This document shows, piece after piece, positions 33,957 to 42,919 of a DNA stretch of 64,000 nt. Position numbers and translations under genes: made by a program. The DNA is taken from positions 1 through 64,000 of the forward strand of contig NZ_LNNH01000027.1 of NCBI RefSeq assembly GCF_001542915.1. The letters run 5' to 3'. The notes under the pieces are model-generated. The model was not told the DNA's origin. It searched no databases and saw only the letters and a program-made list of their open reading frames with translations. Position 1 is the stretch's first letter, and each line of letters opens with the position of its first letter. The DNA is from Peribacillus simplex. Lineage in GTDB: Bacteria > Bacillota > Bacilli > Bacillales > DSM-1321.

Positions 33957-34602
33957 GGTAGATTTATATTTTAGTAATAAGCTCCATACGACGGATCAGA
34001 TCATGGATTCGATATTGAAAGCGAATGCTGAAGCGGGGCTGCCAGCGATCGATGTATCTCCAAACCAAGGGAAATTCCTTCATCTGTTAGCGAGACTCAC
34101 TGGAGCGAAAAGCATCTTGGAAATCGGGACCCTTGGCGGCTATAGCAGTGTGTGGCTCGCTCGTGCTTTGCCGGAAAATGGCCGGTTGATAACGCTGGAA
34201 TATGAGGCGAGGCACGCAAAAGTGGCTGAAGCGAATATCAAGCATGCAGGATTGGCCGATAAAATCAAGATTATCGTGGGGGCGGCGCTGGATACCTTGC
34301 CAAAGCTTAAAGAAAAGGGATTATCCAGCTTTGACCTCATTTTTATCGATGCCGATAAGTCCAATAATCCCGAGTATCTTAAATGGGCGCTGGAACTTTC
34401 CCGGCCGGGGACCGTGATCATCACCGATAATGTCATCCGTGATGGAAAAGTGCTCGCCCCGGATAGCGATGATCCGAATGTGAGGGGAATCCGTACTTTC
34501 ATAGATAAGCTATCACAAGAACCAAGAATTGATTCCACGGTGATGCAAACGGTCGGAATGAAGGGGTATGATGGGTTTGTGATCGGGGTTGTAAAAGAGT
34601 GA
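33934..34602 (+). CDS. Class I SAM-dependent O-methyltransferase
   Basis: A 222-residue methyltransferase of the Methyltransf_3 (catechol/caffeoyl-CoA) family: motif I ILEIGTLGGYSSVWLA, LITLEYEARHAKVAEANI, and FDLIFIDADKSNNPEYLKWA with the metal-binding Asp, then IITDNVIRDGKV. It methylates a hydroxyl on a small molecule; B. subtilis YrrM-type proteins are similar. Confidence 0.9.
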   Translation: MSEKIWNEVDLYFSNKLHTTDQIMDSILKANAEAGLPAIDVSPNQGKFLHLLARLTGAKSILEIGTLGGYSSVWLARALPENGRLITLEYEARHAKVAEANIKHAGLADKIKIIVGAALDTLPKLKEKGLSSFDLIFIDADKSNNPEYLKWALELSRPGTVIITDNVIRDGKVLAPDSDDPNVRGIRTFIDKLSQEPRIDSTVMQTVGMKGYDGFVIGVVKE

Positions 34603-34675
34603 AATGCATGCACAGGGGAAATGAGAAAAGGAAATCACATGTGTGAAACGTACATCATAATTCAGGGAGCCGGCC

Positions 34676-35965
34676 ATGAAAAAACGAGTAAGCATAGTGA
34701 TCGGAATCGGAGTGATCATCATCGGGATCATCTTCTTGGCAGCGGGGGTGTCTCAAACCACTCAGACGCCAAAGGAAGAGATGGCCGCTAAAAGGGCATT
34801 TCCGCAGCATGCAATTTATCAATCAGGAACGATAAAACCTGACCATATATCACAAGAGGAGCTGGACGTTGCGGTCGGGGATTTTTATGAAACTTGGAAA
34901 AATCACTATCTCAAACAGCCAGCCGATAAACAAGATGAATATTATATCTATTACAACGATAAAGGATATGCAGAACCCAAAAACGCCGTGACCGTTTCGG
35001 AGGCCCATGGCTATGGAATGATGATGACGGCCATCATGGCAGGCAACGAGGATAAGCGGTATTTCGATGGACTTTACCGATTTTATAAAGCGCATAAAAG
35101 CGATAATGATCCTTCGTTGATGGCGTGGCAGCAAGTGAAAGATAAAACCGGGAAAATCATCAATACGCCAGGAGATGCCGACTCGGCAACCGATGGCGAT
35201 ATGGATATCGCTTATTCGCTGCTGTTGGCTGATCGTCAGTGGGGAAGCGATGGGAACATCGACTATCTTGCCCAGGCAAAAGACATCATGGAGGCGATCA
35301 TGGCGCATGAAATCAACCGGTCGAAGTCGCTGATCAAATTGGGCGACTGGGCCGGGGATGATGATGAGGTATACGGAAAAGCCACACGTTCTTCCGATTT
35401 TCTTCTCAATCACTTGAAGGTATTCGAGGCGGCAACAGGGAATCATGACTGGGCGGCTGTAACGAATAAGGCGCATGAGATCATGCATACGATTTATGAA
35501 GAACAAAGTCGCGATACGGGTCTGATGCCGGATTTCATTGTCCTATCCAGGGATGGATATCAGCCTGCACAAGCGGACTTTTTAGAAGGGGAGAATGATG
35601 GCGATTACAGCTGGAATAGCAGCAGGACTCCATGGCGCTATACGGTTGATTATTTGCTGACCGGCGATGATAGGTCGCTGCCGCAATTAAAGAAGATGAA
35701 TGAATGGATCAGAGCGGAAACGGATGGAGACCCTAACAATATTCAATCCGGCTATACGCTAAGCGGAAAAACAGTGGAGGAAGGCAATAGTACAAGCTTC
35801 GTTGCCCCACTCATGGTAAGTGCCATGATCGATTCGTCCAACCAGCAATGGATCAACGATTTGTGGGATCGGACCATACAGTCAAAAGTAGACGATGACT
35901 ATTTTGCCAATACGATAAAATTACAGGCAATGATTGTGGTATCAGGGAACTGGTGGGCACCATAA
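34676..35965 (+). CDS. Glycosyl hydrolase family 8 enzyme
   Basis: A 429-residue exported GH8 hydrolase. A membrane anchor or signal (VSIVIGIGVIIIGIIFLAAG) is followed by the catalytic-acid Glu in SEAHGYGMMM, SLMAWQQ, and the catalytic region ADSATDGDMDIAYSLLL. GH8 members act on chitosan, cellulose, xylan or mixed-linkage glucan by inversion; Bacillus members are often chitosanases or lichenases, so the substrate cannot be fixed from sequence. Confidence 0.9.
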   Translation: MKKRVSIVIGIGVIIIGIIFLAAGVSQTTQTPKEEMAAKRAFPQHAIYQSGTIKPDHISQEELDVAVGDFYETWKNHYLKQPADKQDEYYIYYNDKGYAEPKNAVTVSEAHGYGMMMTAIMAGNEDKRYFDGLYRFYKAHKSDNDPSLMAWQQVKDKTGKIINTPGDADSATDGDMDIAYSLLLADRQWGSDGNIDYLAQAKDIMEAIMAHEINRSKSLIKLGDWAGDDDEVYGKATRSSDFLLNHLKVFEAATGNHDWAAVTNKAHEIMHTIYEEQSRDTGLMPDFIVLSRDGYQPAQADFLEGENDGDYSWNSSRTPWRYTVDYLLTGDDRSLPQLKKMNEWIRAETDGDPNNIQSGYTLSGKTVEEGNSTSFVAPLMVSAMIDSSNQQWINDLWDRTIQSKVDDDYFANTIKLQAMIVVSGNWWAP

Positions 35966-35999
35966 TCGGGCAATTGATGAAAAGGGAGTTGGATGACCA

Positions 36000-36398
36000 A
36001 TGAAAAAAGTGATCCCATTCTTGATGTTCCAGGGAAATGCGGAAGAAGCCATGAATTATTACACCGCTTTGATCGAAGAGTCCGAAATAACAAGCATGAC
36101 GCGGTATGGAGCCAATGAGCCAGGTGCAGAGGGAAGCGTCACGCAAGCCACCTTCACCTTAAAGGGTCAGGAGTTCATGTGCATCGATAGTAATGTGGAA
36201 CATCAATTTACGTTTACACCTTCGTTTTCAATCTTCCTTACATGTGATGGTGAAGAAGAAATAGACAGGCTTTATTCGGGTTTATCCGAAGGCGGACAAG
36301 TGCTGATGCCATTGGGTGATTATTCCTTTAGCAAGAAGTTCGGATGGATATCCGATAAATTTGGTGTCTCCTGGCAGCTGACCCTCCCTTTGGAATGA
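36000..36398 (+). CDS. PhnB/YjdN-like VOC protein
   Basis: A 132-residue protein of the 3-dmu-9_3-mt/PhnB family: PFLMFQGNAEEAMNYYTALIE, FMCIDSN, FTFTPSFSIFLTC and FGWISDKFGVSWQL at the end. These are metal-poor relatives of glyoxalases with unknown function despite older methyltransferase names. Confidence 0.85.
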   Translation: MKKVIPFLMFQGNAEEAMNYYTALIEESEITSMTRYGANEPGAEGSVTQATFTLKGQEFMCIDSNVEHQFTFTPSFSIFLTCDGEEEIDRLYSGLSEGGQVLMPLGDYSFSKKFGWISDKFGVSWQLTLPLE

Positions 36399-36429
36399 AC
36401 AGGAAACCACCACTAACGGCAGCGTGTAG

Positions 36430-36640
36430 AAATTTTCCGAGTGTAGGCCGAATTATATGAAATGTAGGACGAAATAATTGGGTGTGGGACGAATTATATG
36501 TAGTGTGGGCCGAATTAATGGGCGTGCAGGCCGAATTATATGAGATGAAGGTCGAATTATATAAGTTGAAGGCTGAATGAATGGGCATGCAGGCCGAATT
36601 ATATGGGTTGCATGCCTTACGCATATAGGCCGGATTATCA
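36430..36640. repeat. Degenerate tandem repeat, about 21-bp units
   Basis: Eight to nine units of 19-22 bases, consensus close to TGYAGGCCGAATTATATGRG, with alternate units reading GAATTAATGGGC. The unit length is two helical turns. There is no unique spacer between units. The same core (GGACGAATTA) occurs on the opposite strand at 49318-49495. Confidence 0.85.
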
Positions 36641-36782
36641 ACGCCGTGACACAGGTGGGAGCATTTGATTGATGGTTCAGGAGAAACCGTTTGTGCTCCG
36701 GAGGAATTAATTATATAGTAATCGTTGAGTACATTCGTCTTGGAGTAAAAACGGTGATAAGAAAAGGCGCGGAGGAGAAATC

Positions 36783-37097
36783 ATGAAAACTATTGGCACA
36801 GAACAAGAATACCGTGAACAAATCAAACAAGAGGGGCTGACGGTCGGAATTTTTACGACTACGTGGTGTCCAGATTGTAAACGCTTGGATATGTTCATCG
36901 ATGAAATCACACAAGAACATCAAGACAAACAGTGGTTCACGATCGACCGTGACGAGTTCCCCGAGATTTCCGAGGAGCAAACGGTGATGGGAATTCCATC
37001 GCTATTAGTGTTTAAAAATGGTGAGAAGGTTGCACATCTGCACAGTGCAAATGCAAAAACTCCAGAGGCGGTCAACGAGTTTTTAAATGAACTGTAA
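36783..37097 (+). CDS. Thioredoxin-like protein (YtpP/YdbP type)
   Basis: A 104-residue thioredoxin-fold protein with redox motif TTWCPDCKRLD and cis-Pro in MGIPSLLVFKNG. The CPDC active site departs from CGPC of TrxA and matches small Bacillus accessory thioredoxins. GGAGGAG precedes ATG. Confidence 0.9.
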   Translation: MKTIGTEQEYREQIKQEGLTVGIFTTTWCPDCKRLDMFIDEITQEHQDKQWFTIDRDEFPEISEEQTVMGIPSLLVFKNGEKVAHLHSANAKTPEAVNEFLNEL

Positions 37098-37110
37098 ATG
37101 TCTCTGACAA

Positions 37111-37150
37111 AGGAAACCCCGCGTGATATCGTCATGCGGGGTTTCCTTTT
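37111..37150 (+). terminator. Intrinsic terminator of the thioredoxin gene
   Basis: AGGAAACCCCGC (37111-37122) pairs with GCGGGGTTTCCT (37136-37147), followed by TTT. Confidence 0.85.
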
Positions 37151-37255
37151 GCCTTTCTGTATTTCCTCGGTACTGTCCAAAAAGAAAAGACTTGTAAATT
37201 TTTCTATAAAATATCTTGATTTTTAAGTTGAAACGCGGTTTAATAATAGATACGA

Positions 37256-37274
37256 AATATCCATTATGGATATT
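37256..37274. promoter_or_regulatory. Palindromic operator upstream of the Rrf2 gene
   Basis: AATATCCA (37256-37263) and TGGATATT (37267-37274) are perfect arms with a three-base centre, 35 bases before the Rrf2 start. Autoregulation is likely. Confidence 0.65.
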
Positions 37275-37308
37275 GGATGTCCACTTATGTATAAAGAGGT
37301 GAAAGGAA

Positions 37309-37815
37309 TTGCAATTAACAAAAGGGGTGGAGCAAGCGATATGCATCATTGTCATACTCTCGACTCAGGATAAAAGAGTGCCACTTTCATCTAATGAGAT
37401 CAGCAGAAGGTTAGAAGTTTCGCCTTCGTATTTGAAAAAGATCATCCGGAAATTGGTCGTGAAGCAAATCATCACTTCCGTACCAGGAAATAATGGCGGT
37501 CTCTCTCTTGCCAAAAGTGTAGATGAGATAAAAAACATCGAAATAATTGAAGCGATGGAAGGCCCGATCGCGATGTTTCCGGATACAGGACTTATTGAAA
37601 AAGCGTTTAAAGACGGCGAGTATGCGGAAAAGGGAGTGGATGTTCTTCGCCGGATGTTTACTCAGGCGGATGAACTTCTGATGGAGTTCTTTTCTAGTCA
37701 AACGGTGGCAGATCTGTTAAGAGAAAGCTTTGGTACAAAAGAACTTCCGACCCTGAATTGGAACTCGGCGTCATTGAATGAATTAAAGTGTGAAGAGACA
37801 GGTGATAAAAATTGA
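37309..37815 (+). CDS. Rrf2 family regulator paired with YhgE
   Basis: A 168-residue Rrf2 winged-helix protein (VPLSSNEISRRLEVSPSYLKK, IITSVPGNNGGLSLAKS). Iron-sulfur-binding Rrf2 proteins carry a three-Cys cluster in the central loop; here that loop has none, so it resembles the non-cluster YwnA/CymR group. TTG start after AAAGAGGTGAAAGG. It overlaps the YhgE-like gene and probably controls it. Confidence 0.85.
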   Translation: MQLTKGVEQAICIIVILSTQDKRVPLSSNEISRRLEVSPSYLKKIIRKLVVKQIITSVPGNNGGLSLAKSVDEIKNIEIIEAMEGPIAMFPDTGLIEKAFKDGEYAEKGVDVLRRMFTQADELLMEFFSSQTVADLLRESFGTKELPTLNWNSASLNELKCEETGDKN

Positions 37816-40667
37816 ATATGCTTAAACAAGAATGGAAGCTTTTCCTAACGAATAAAAAACTGGTGGGTGTCGCCATTGTTTTACTATTCGTTCCGATTAT
37901 TTATGGAGGATTATTTCTTAGTTCCGCCTGGAACCCGTACGGCAAAACAGGTAATTTGCCTGTAGCCGTCGTGAATAATGATGTGAAGGCAGAATATGAA
38001 GGGAAGACCTTGACGGTCGGCGATGAGCTTGTCGATCGGTTAAAGGACAACGACGATCTGGAATGGCATTTCGTTTCGGAAGAACAGGCGAAAAAAGGAT
38101 TCAAGGATGGTACGTATTATATGGTCGTGACGATTCCGCGTGATTTTTCGAAAAATGCGTCAACCGTTATGGATAAGAAGCCTAAGAAAATGAATTTAAC
38201 GTATGATGCGAATCCTGGACGCAGTTTCGTTTCTGAAACGGTCGGGACCAAGGCAACGAATAATTTGAAAACGGAGATTGCTGAAAGTGTCACAAAAGAA
38301 TATGCGGAAGCGATTTTCTCGCAGCTCGGAGAAATCGGGGATGGTTTCAGTGAAGCAGCGGATGGGGCATCGAAATTGGATGACGGCGCCGAAAAGCTTC
38401 ATGATGGAAACAAAGCAGTGACAGACAATCTGAATAAATTAGCGTCCAGTACATTAACGTTCAAGGACGGGGCGAATAAGCTTCAAATTGGCGTTGGCAA
38501 GTTTTTGGACGGTGTTCATAAACTGGAAGGCGGCGCAACGGAATTAAACAAAGGGATAGCCCAATATACGAATGGAGTCGGGCAGCTCCAAACAGGTGTT
38601 AATGAACTAGCATCGGGTACAGGAGAGTTAACGAACAACAGTGAGGCGTTGATGCAAGGCTCTTCACAGCTTTCGAATGGATTGGCCAAAGTGGTCCCGG
38701 GAGCCCAAAGCTTGAATAATGGCTTAGCGGAAGCACAAACCGGCAGTGCCAGTCTGAATGATGGCTTGAATCTATTATCGGAAAATGCAAGTCAACTGAC
38801 GGATCAATCGACAGGCATTCCAAAGTTGGCGGAAGGCCAAAGGAGCTTGAATGATGGAATTACCAAGCTGTCGGAGGGAAGTCAGGCGTTGAATGATGGT
38901 TTGAAAAAACTGGATGGCCAATTGCCTGCTGGTGAACAGCTAAGTCAGCTTACACAAGGACTGGCAAGCATCCAAAACGGCGTCAATAAATTGCAAGAAG
39001 CGATCCCGGCAGGAAGCAGCACGTCCGGCACCGTATCCAGCATCAAGAAGGATCTTGAGAACAGCCAAGCAGCACTAACGCAGCTTCAATCATCCATTGC
39101 GAGCAACGGACAAAGCACAATCGATGCCGTCAAAGGAACGGAAGCTTACAAAGGCATGACAAGTGAACAGCAATCCGAATTACTCGGGGCGATTCAAAAC
39201 GAAGCGCAGATCCAAGCAGGATCCCAAAAGGAAATTGCATCGGCGCTTGCAGGCAGCATATCCGATTTATCTGCACAATTAACGAATCATGTGATGCCAG
39301 TATTGAATGGTTTAGGTCAGTTGCCGGAACAAGTGGCAGCCTTGAATAGTGCTGTGAATAAAGTCAATCCGAACGCGGTTTCAGCGTTGAATGGATACAC
39401 GGCCATAAAGGATTCACTGGAAAATCAGTTCATTCCGGGTGCATCGCAATTAAATACAGGTCTGTCGGAAGCGGTTAATGGCAGCAATCAATTAACGGAG
39501 GCAACCGATAGCCTAAATGAACGAACACCGGAACTGGTGAATGGCATCAATCAGCTGGCACAAGGCGGTTCGTCGTTGAATAATGGCCTCTCGAAACTAA
39601 CTGAGGGTTCTGGTCAATTGGTAAATGGGGTCTCCCAGCTCCAAACAGGCTCGGCAGCCTTTGGAAGTGGTTTAGAAAAGTATACGTTCGGCGTTAAAAA
39701 GGTAGGCGAAGGGGCGAGCAAACTGGCCGATGGCGCCAACGAACTGAATGCCAACTCAGCCGCCTTGAACAATGGATCGTCCGCACTTGTTGAAGGTACA
39801 GAACAATTGGCAAGCAATCTGCCGACATTAAGCAATGGTGTCATCCAGCTTGCTGATGGTGCAGGTAAGATTAATGAAGGTTCATCGAAACTAGCAAAAG
39901 GGTCAAATAAACTGGGAGATGGCATCTCCTCACTGAAAGATGGAACGAAAGAGCTTTCGCAAAAATTAAGCGATGGTGCGGAAGAAATAAACAGTAATGA
40001 AACATCAGAAGCTAATTACAGCATGATTGCTGAACCAACAAAGGTTAAAGAACAAAAAATCAGCAAGGTACCGAATTATGGCCATGCCCTGGCTCCTTAT
40101 GTATTGTCTTTAGGATTATTCGTAGGTGCGATTGCCTTCAACATGGGCTTCCCGACAGGCATGCCGTCCACACGGCCTACATCGGGGGTGGCATGGTGGT
40201 TCAGTAAATTCACCGTGCTATTCATTCAAGCAACGATTTCGGCATTAGTTCTTGATGCAATCATGATCTGGGGAATGGATTTACAGGTCGAGAGCTTGGG
40301 GCAATTCATCATCGTTTCAATCTTGACCTCCCTGACCTACATGTTCCTTGTAACCTTCCTGACCGTAGCCTTTGGAAATCCTGGTCGCTTACTAGCGATG
40401 ATTTTCCTTGTATTACAGATAGGTGCAAGCGGGGGAATGTTCCCTGTCGAGCTAATGAATAACTTCTACAGGGCGGTTCATCCGTTCATTCCGATGACGT
40501 ATTCCGTCATGGGCTTCCGTCAATCGATGAGCGCGAGCCTTGGAGCGGATGCATTGACCTCCAGTTATCTTTTCCTTACTGGGTGCATCATTGTATTTAA
40601 CCTGCTCTTGTTGCTCACTTTGGTTATTCGCAAGCGCAAAGAACAAACGATCGAAGTTGAAGCATAA
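37812..40667 (+). CDS. YhgE/Pip-type ABC-2-like membrane protein
   Basis: A 951-residue protein. A membrane helix near residues 15-35 begins it, the outer part (about 170-740) is built of repeated heptad-like units LNDGLxxLSxGSxxLNxG, and the last 170 residues contain five or six membrane helices of the ABC-2 permease fold. B. subtilis YhgE and phage-infection protein Pip have this design; related EsaA-type proteins belong to type VII secretion, but no esx genes are here. TTG 37812 or ATG 37818 starts it. Confidence 0.9.
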   Translation: MNMLKQEWKLFLTNKKLVGVAIVLLFVPIIYGGLFLSSAWNPYGKTGNLPVAVVNNDVKAEYEGKTLTVGDELVDRLKDNDDLEWHFVSEEQAKKGFKDGTYYMVVTIPRDFSKNASTVMDKKPKKMNLTYDANPGRSFVSETVGTKATNNLKTEIAESVTKEYAEAIFSQLGEIGDGFSEAADGASKLDDGAEKLHDGNKAVTDNLNKLASSTLTFKDGANKLQIGVGKFLDGVHKLEGGATELNKGIAQYTNGVGQLQTGVNELASGTGELTNNSEALMQGSSQLSNGLAKVVPGAQSLNNGLAEAQTGSASLNDGLNLLSENASQLTDQSTGIPKLAEGQRSLNDGITKLSEGSQALNDGLKKLDGQLPAGEQLSQLTQGLASIQNGVNKLQEAIPAGSSTSGTVSSIKKDLENSQAALTQLQSSIASNGQSTIDAVKGTEAYKGMTSEQQSELLGAIQNEAQIQAGSQKEIASALAGSISDLSAQLTNHVMPVLNGLGQLPEQVAALNSAVNKVNPNAVSALNGYTAIKDSLENQFIPGASQLNTGLSEAVNGSNQLTEATDSLNERTPELVNGINQLAQGGSSLNNGLSKLTEGSGQLVNGVSQLQTGSAAFGSGLEKYTFGVKKVGEGASKLADGANELNANSAALNNGSSALVEGTEQLASNLPTLSNGVIQLADGAGKINEGSSKLAKGSNKLGDGISSLKDGTKELSQKLSDGAEEINSNETSEANYSMIAEPTKVKEQKISKVPNYGHALAPYVLSLGLFVGAIAFNMGFPTGMPSTRPTSGVAWWFSKFTVLFIQATISALVLDAIMIWGMDLQVESLGQFIIVSILTSLTYMFLVTFLTVAFGNPGRLLAMIFLVLQIGASGGMFPVELMNNFYRAVHPFIPMTYSVMGFRQSMSASLGADALTSSYLFLTGCIIVFNLLLLLTLVIRKRKEQTIEVEA

Positions 40668-40677
40668 TAATAAATGA

Positions 40678-40711
40678 GAAAGCCCCCGGAGCCATTGTGC
40701 CGGGGGCTTTA
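40678..40711. terminator. Bidirectional intrinsic terminator
   Basis: AGCCCCCGG (40681-40689) pairs with CCGGGGGCT (40700-40708), with A and T flanks. It separates convergent genes. Confidence 0.88.
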
Positions 40712-40720
40712 ATTTCCTAT

Positions 40721-41068
40721 CTATTCTTCGACCTTCAGTCCCTTTTCCTCGGGATTTTCAACCACATGCTTAAGGATGGAGAGTTTGTTATCCCAGAATC
40801 GTTCATAAAATGAAAGCCATTCCTTCAATTCGTTTAAGGGCTCGGGCTGAAGCCGAAAGCGTTTCTCTCTTCCTACCTTCCGCCCGCTGACCAATTCAGC
40901 TTCGGATAGAATATGAAGATGCTTGGCAATCGCCGTACGGCTCATCGGAAAATGAGAGGTGATGGCCGAAATGGGTAATTCCCCTCCAGCAAGCAATTGC
41001 AGGACTTTCCTGCGGGTGGGGTCGGCCACAGCTTGGAATACATCATATTTTTCTGCGGAAGAGGTCAC
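40721..41068 (-). CDS. ArsR family regulator
   Basis: A 115-residue ArsR/SmtB winged helix: ADPTRRKVLQLLAGGELPIS, then HFPMSRTAIAKHLHILSEAEL as the recognition region. It has no metal-binding Cys motif and belongs to the group encoded next to SRPBCC proteins. GTG start lies directly after the SRPBCC stop, so the two are coupled. The AAACC palindromes upstream of the operon are its likely operators. Confidence 0.88.
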   Translation of the reverse strand: MTSSAEKYDVFQAVADPTRRKVLQLLAGGELPISAITSHFPMSRTAIAKHLHILSEAELVSGRKVGREKRFRLQPEPLNELKEWLSFYERFWDNKLSILKHVVENPEEKGLKVEE

Positions 41069-41497
41069 TTAGCCCTCAACAGCCTTTTTAAGTCGTTCAT
41101 TAACGATTTGATCCCACCCATGCGCCATTCTATCGCGGACAACCGAGCTTTTTTCATTCGCTTTCGGAAGAATCGATCCAGGCTGCTTCCACCCGCCATG
41201 GATCAGGGTGAATTCAGTTTTGCCATCCTGCTCTTTTAAATGGAATGAAACGATCCAACCGTCAGTATCCCACGAGAAAGAGAGGCGATGTGGGGCATCT
41301 ATCTCCAATACCTTACATGGAGAGGGGCCAAACGGTGATTGTACATGGAACTCATGTCCCACTTTCGGCTGAAAATCATTCGGCATGAACCATGAAGCGA
41401 TCCCCTCGGCAGTCGATACTGCATCCCAAACCTTTTGGATCGGTGCTTCAATAATGACGGTCTTCTTGACATCCTCTAAAGTATGCTGCTTTTCCAT
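41069..41497 (-). CDS. SRPBCC (AHSA1-type) domain protein
   Basis: A 142-residue START/SRPBCC hydrophobic-cavity protein: [29 protein letters not shown] at the N-terminus and [18 protein letters not shown] later. Pairs of ArsR and AHSA1-type proteins are common in Bacillus; ligand unknown. First gene of the pair. Confidence 0.88.
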   Translation of the reverse strand: MEKQHTLEDVKKTVIIEAPIQKVWDAVSTAEGIASWFMPNDFQPKVGHEFHVQSPFGPSPCKVLEIDAPHRLSFSWDTDGWIVSFHLKEQDGKTEFTLIHGGWKQPGSILPKANEKSSVVRDRMAHGWDQIVNERLKKAVEG

Positions 41498-41525
41498 AGT
41501 GACTCTCCCTTTTAACTGTAATGTG

Positions 41526-41571
41526 AAACCTTTTGGTTTTTCTTTAATGATTATATAAAACCATTTGGTTT
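41526..41571. promoter_or_regulatory. Twin operators of the ArsR/SRPBCC operon
   Basis: AAACCTTTTGGTTT (41526-41539) and AAACCATTTGGTTT (41558-41571) are near-identical palindromes whose starts are 32 bases (about three helical turns) apart, directly upstream of the operon. Confidence 0.75.
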
Positions 41572-41609
41572 CATGTCAACGGTTTTCACTGGAGCGATCT
41601 TTCCTGGTT

Positions 41610-42056
41610 TTATTCATTCCCTATTTTTTCAATTTGTTCCGATAAGCTCGTTATTTGATCGATGGTTTGCATGATTTCCGATTCTTCCAATGCTTTAGGA
41701 TCGATTTGGCCTTTTTCAATATTATTCAGGTATAATTCAATGCCATCTGACAGCTGCTGATTTGAAGCAACGATTTTTTCATGGATGGTTTCGGCGATTT
41801 GAGGCGGCTCAATTGCATTGAATTCTTCAATCTCCGTTTTCAGCTGCTGCAGCTCTTTTTCAAGGCTTTGCCTTGCTTCGGTATTCGTGACGGCATCTTG
41901 GGCCAATGCAGGTAGCTCATTGGCAAATCCCTTAACGGTATTCACATACTCCGTCGCATTATCTGCATATTCCAAGGATGAATGGACTTCCCCCAAAAGC
42001 GAGCACCCGCTTAAGGCAAGGATGGAAAGAAAAGCGATCGCGATTATTTTTTTCAT
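41610..42056 (-). CDS. Lipoprotein, DUF6376-like
   Basis: A 148-residue lipoprotein (lipobox LALSGC) followed by an all-helical, Glu/Gln-rich body with coiled-coil character (SLEKELQQLKTEIEEFN). It resembles a Bacillus lipoprotein family of unknown function. It follows the kinase-like gene by 32 bases and may share its manganese-responsive transcript. Confidence 0.7.
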   Translation of the reverse strand: MKKIIAIAFLSILALSGCSLLGEVHSSLEYADNATEYVNTVKGFANELPALAQDAVTNTEARQSLEKELQQLKTEIEEFNAIEPPQIAETIHEKIVASNQQLSDGIELYLNNIEKGQIDPKALEESEIMQTIDQITSLSEQIEKIGNE

Positions 42057-42088
42057 AAGTGCCTCCTGTGTGATTTTATTCGGATCGA

Positions 42089-42694
42089 TTAAATGGGTAA
42101 GAATCTTTTTTTATAAATCGCTGCAATCGAATTCAATATGAAACCGGGAATTCGTTTCGGGAAAAATGACTTTGAATAGAAAAGGTGAAAGGCGCTTTTC
42201 AAATCATGCCACTGATTGCAGGATTTAACCTGCTTGAACCTTGCTACATCGATGATTTTCACCTTTTTTTCGGAAGTGATGAAGATGTTCCTTAAATGGA
42301 TATCCGAAGGGTTCAATCCTTCTTTTCTTGCTAATTGCAAAGCATGGTCAATTTCCTCAATATTTTCTTCCGTTATCGGGATCCCTAACGTCAAACATTC
42401 AAAAAGGGTGTTGCCTTCGATATGATCGATGACCAGAAAATTCAGTCCGGCAGCATATAGAGTTGGGTAATAATCAATGGATTGAACGGTTCGATATATT
42501 TCGGCTTCCACTTTAGCTGTTTGAATTTGGTCCGGGAAAAAAACCTTTAGCGCTTTATTGGTGGAATGTATCCGGAATACATAAGCGCTGCGGCCCTTGC
42601 CGATAAGAGTTAGGGATGGGTCGGCATCAAGCAATGAATACTTCTTATCATCGGAAATCTTGACGCTTGCTGCTAAATCATTATAGTTCTGCAT
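42089..42694 (-). CDS. Protein kinase-like protein (YrzF-like)
   Basis: About 201 residues of the eukaryotic-type kinase fold, reduced. IGKGRSAYVFRI is the nucleotide loop, ALKVFF holds the ATP-anchoring Lys, GLNPSDIHLRNIFI is the catalytic-loop counterpart (Asp then His-Leu-Arg-Asn) and VKIIDVARF matches the DFG region with DVA. B. subtilis YrzF is similar. Activity is unproven. ATG 42694 lies eight bases after AGAGG. A manganese riboswitch reads toward this gene. Confidence 0.78.
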   Translation of the reverse strand: MQNYNDLAASVKISDDKKYSLLDADPSLTLIGKGRSAYVFRIHSTNKALKVFFPDQIQTAKVEAEIYRTVQSIDYYPTLYAAGLNFLVIDHIEGNTLFECLTLGIPITEENIEEIDHALQLARKEGLNPSDIHLRNIFITSEKKVKIIDVARFKQVKSCNQWHDLKSAFHLFYSKSFFPKRIPGFILNSIAAIYKKRFLPI

Positions 42695-42726
42695 ACTGTT
42701 CACCTCTAATGTGCAAATTTCAAATC

Positions 42727-42768
42727 AAAAAAGACGGTATGACCGATTATTGGTCATACCGTCTTTTA
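42727..42768 (-). terminator. Terminator between riboswitch and kinase-like gene
   Basis: A 14-bp perfect stem (42731-42744 with 42752-42765) is followed on the minus strand by six T, 33 bases before the kinase start. Its loop region is complementary to the loop of the hairpin immediately upstream in the RNA. Confidence 0.85.
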
Positions 42769-42795
42769 AAAACCAAAAGACCTCACCAAATAATC

Positions 42796-42887
42796 GGCAA
42801 GGTCTTGCAAACAACTGGAATCAGTTGCCAATAAAGCCGAGGATAAAATCCTGTATTGACGACTTTATTGTATAGCTACTCCCCTTA
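42796..42887 (-). ncRNA. yybP-ykoY manganese riboswitch
   Basis: Read on the minus strand this segment has the conserved blocks of the Mn2+ aptamer in order: AAGGGGAGTAGC (42886-42875), AAAGTCGTCAATAC, CGGCTTTATTGGC and GCAAGACCTTGCC (42808-42796). The 3' strand AAGACCT can instead pair with AGGTCTT downstream (about 42775-42781) to make a terminator, the usual expression platform: Mn2+ binding favours readthrough. It lies in the leader of the kinase-like gene. Confidence 0.92.
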
Positions 42888-42919
42888 ACAGAAGGATTCT
42901 TATAAATTTATATATAGTA

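Noticed and set aside
36430-36640. CRISPR array
   Set aside because: Units are 19-22 bases, degenerate and directly adjacent, with no unique spacers and no cas genes in the window.
36328-36641. Minus-strand frames rich in NSA and IRP repeats
   Set aside because: They are translations of the 21-bp intergenic repeat, whose unit length keeps frames open.
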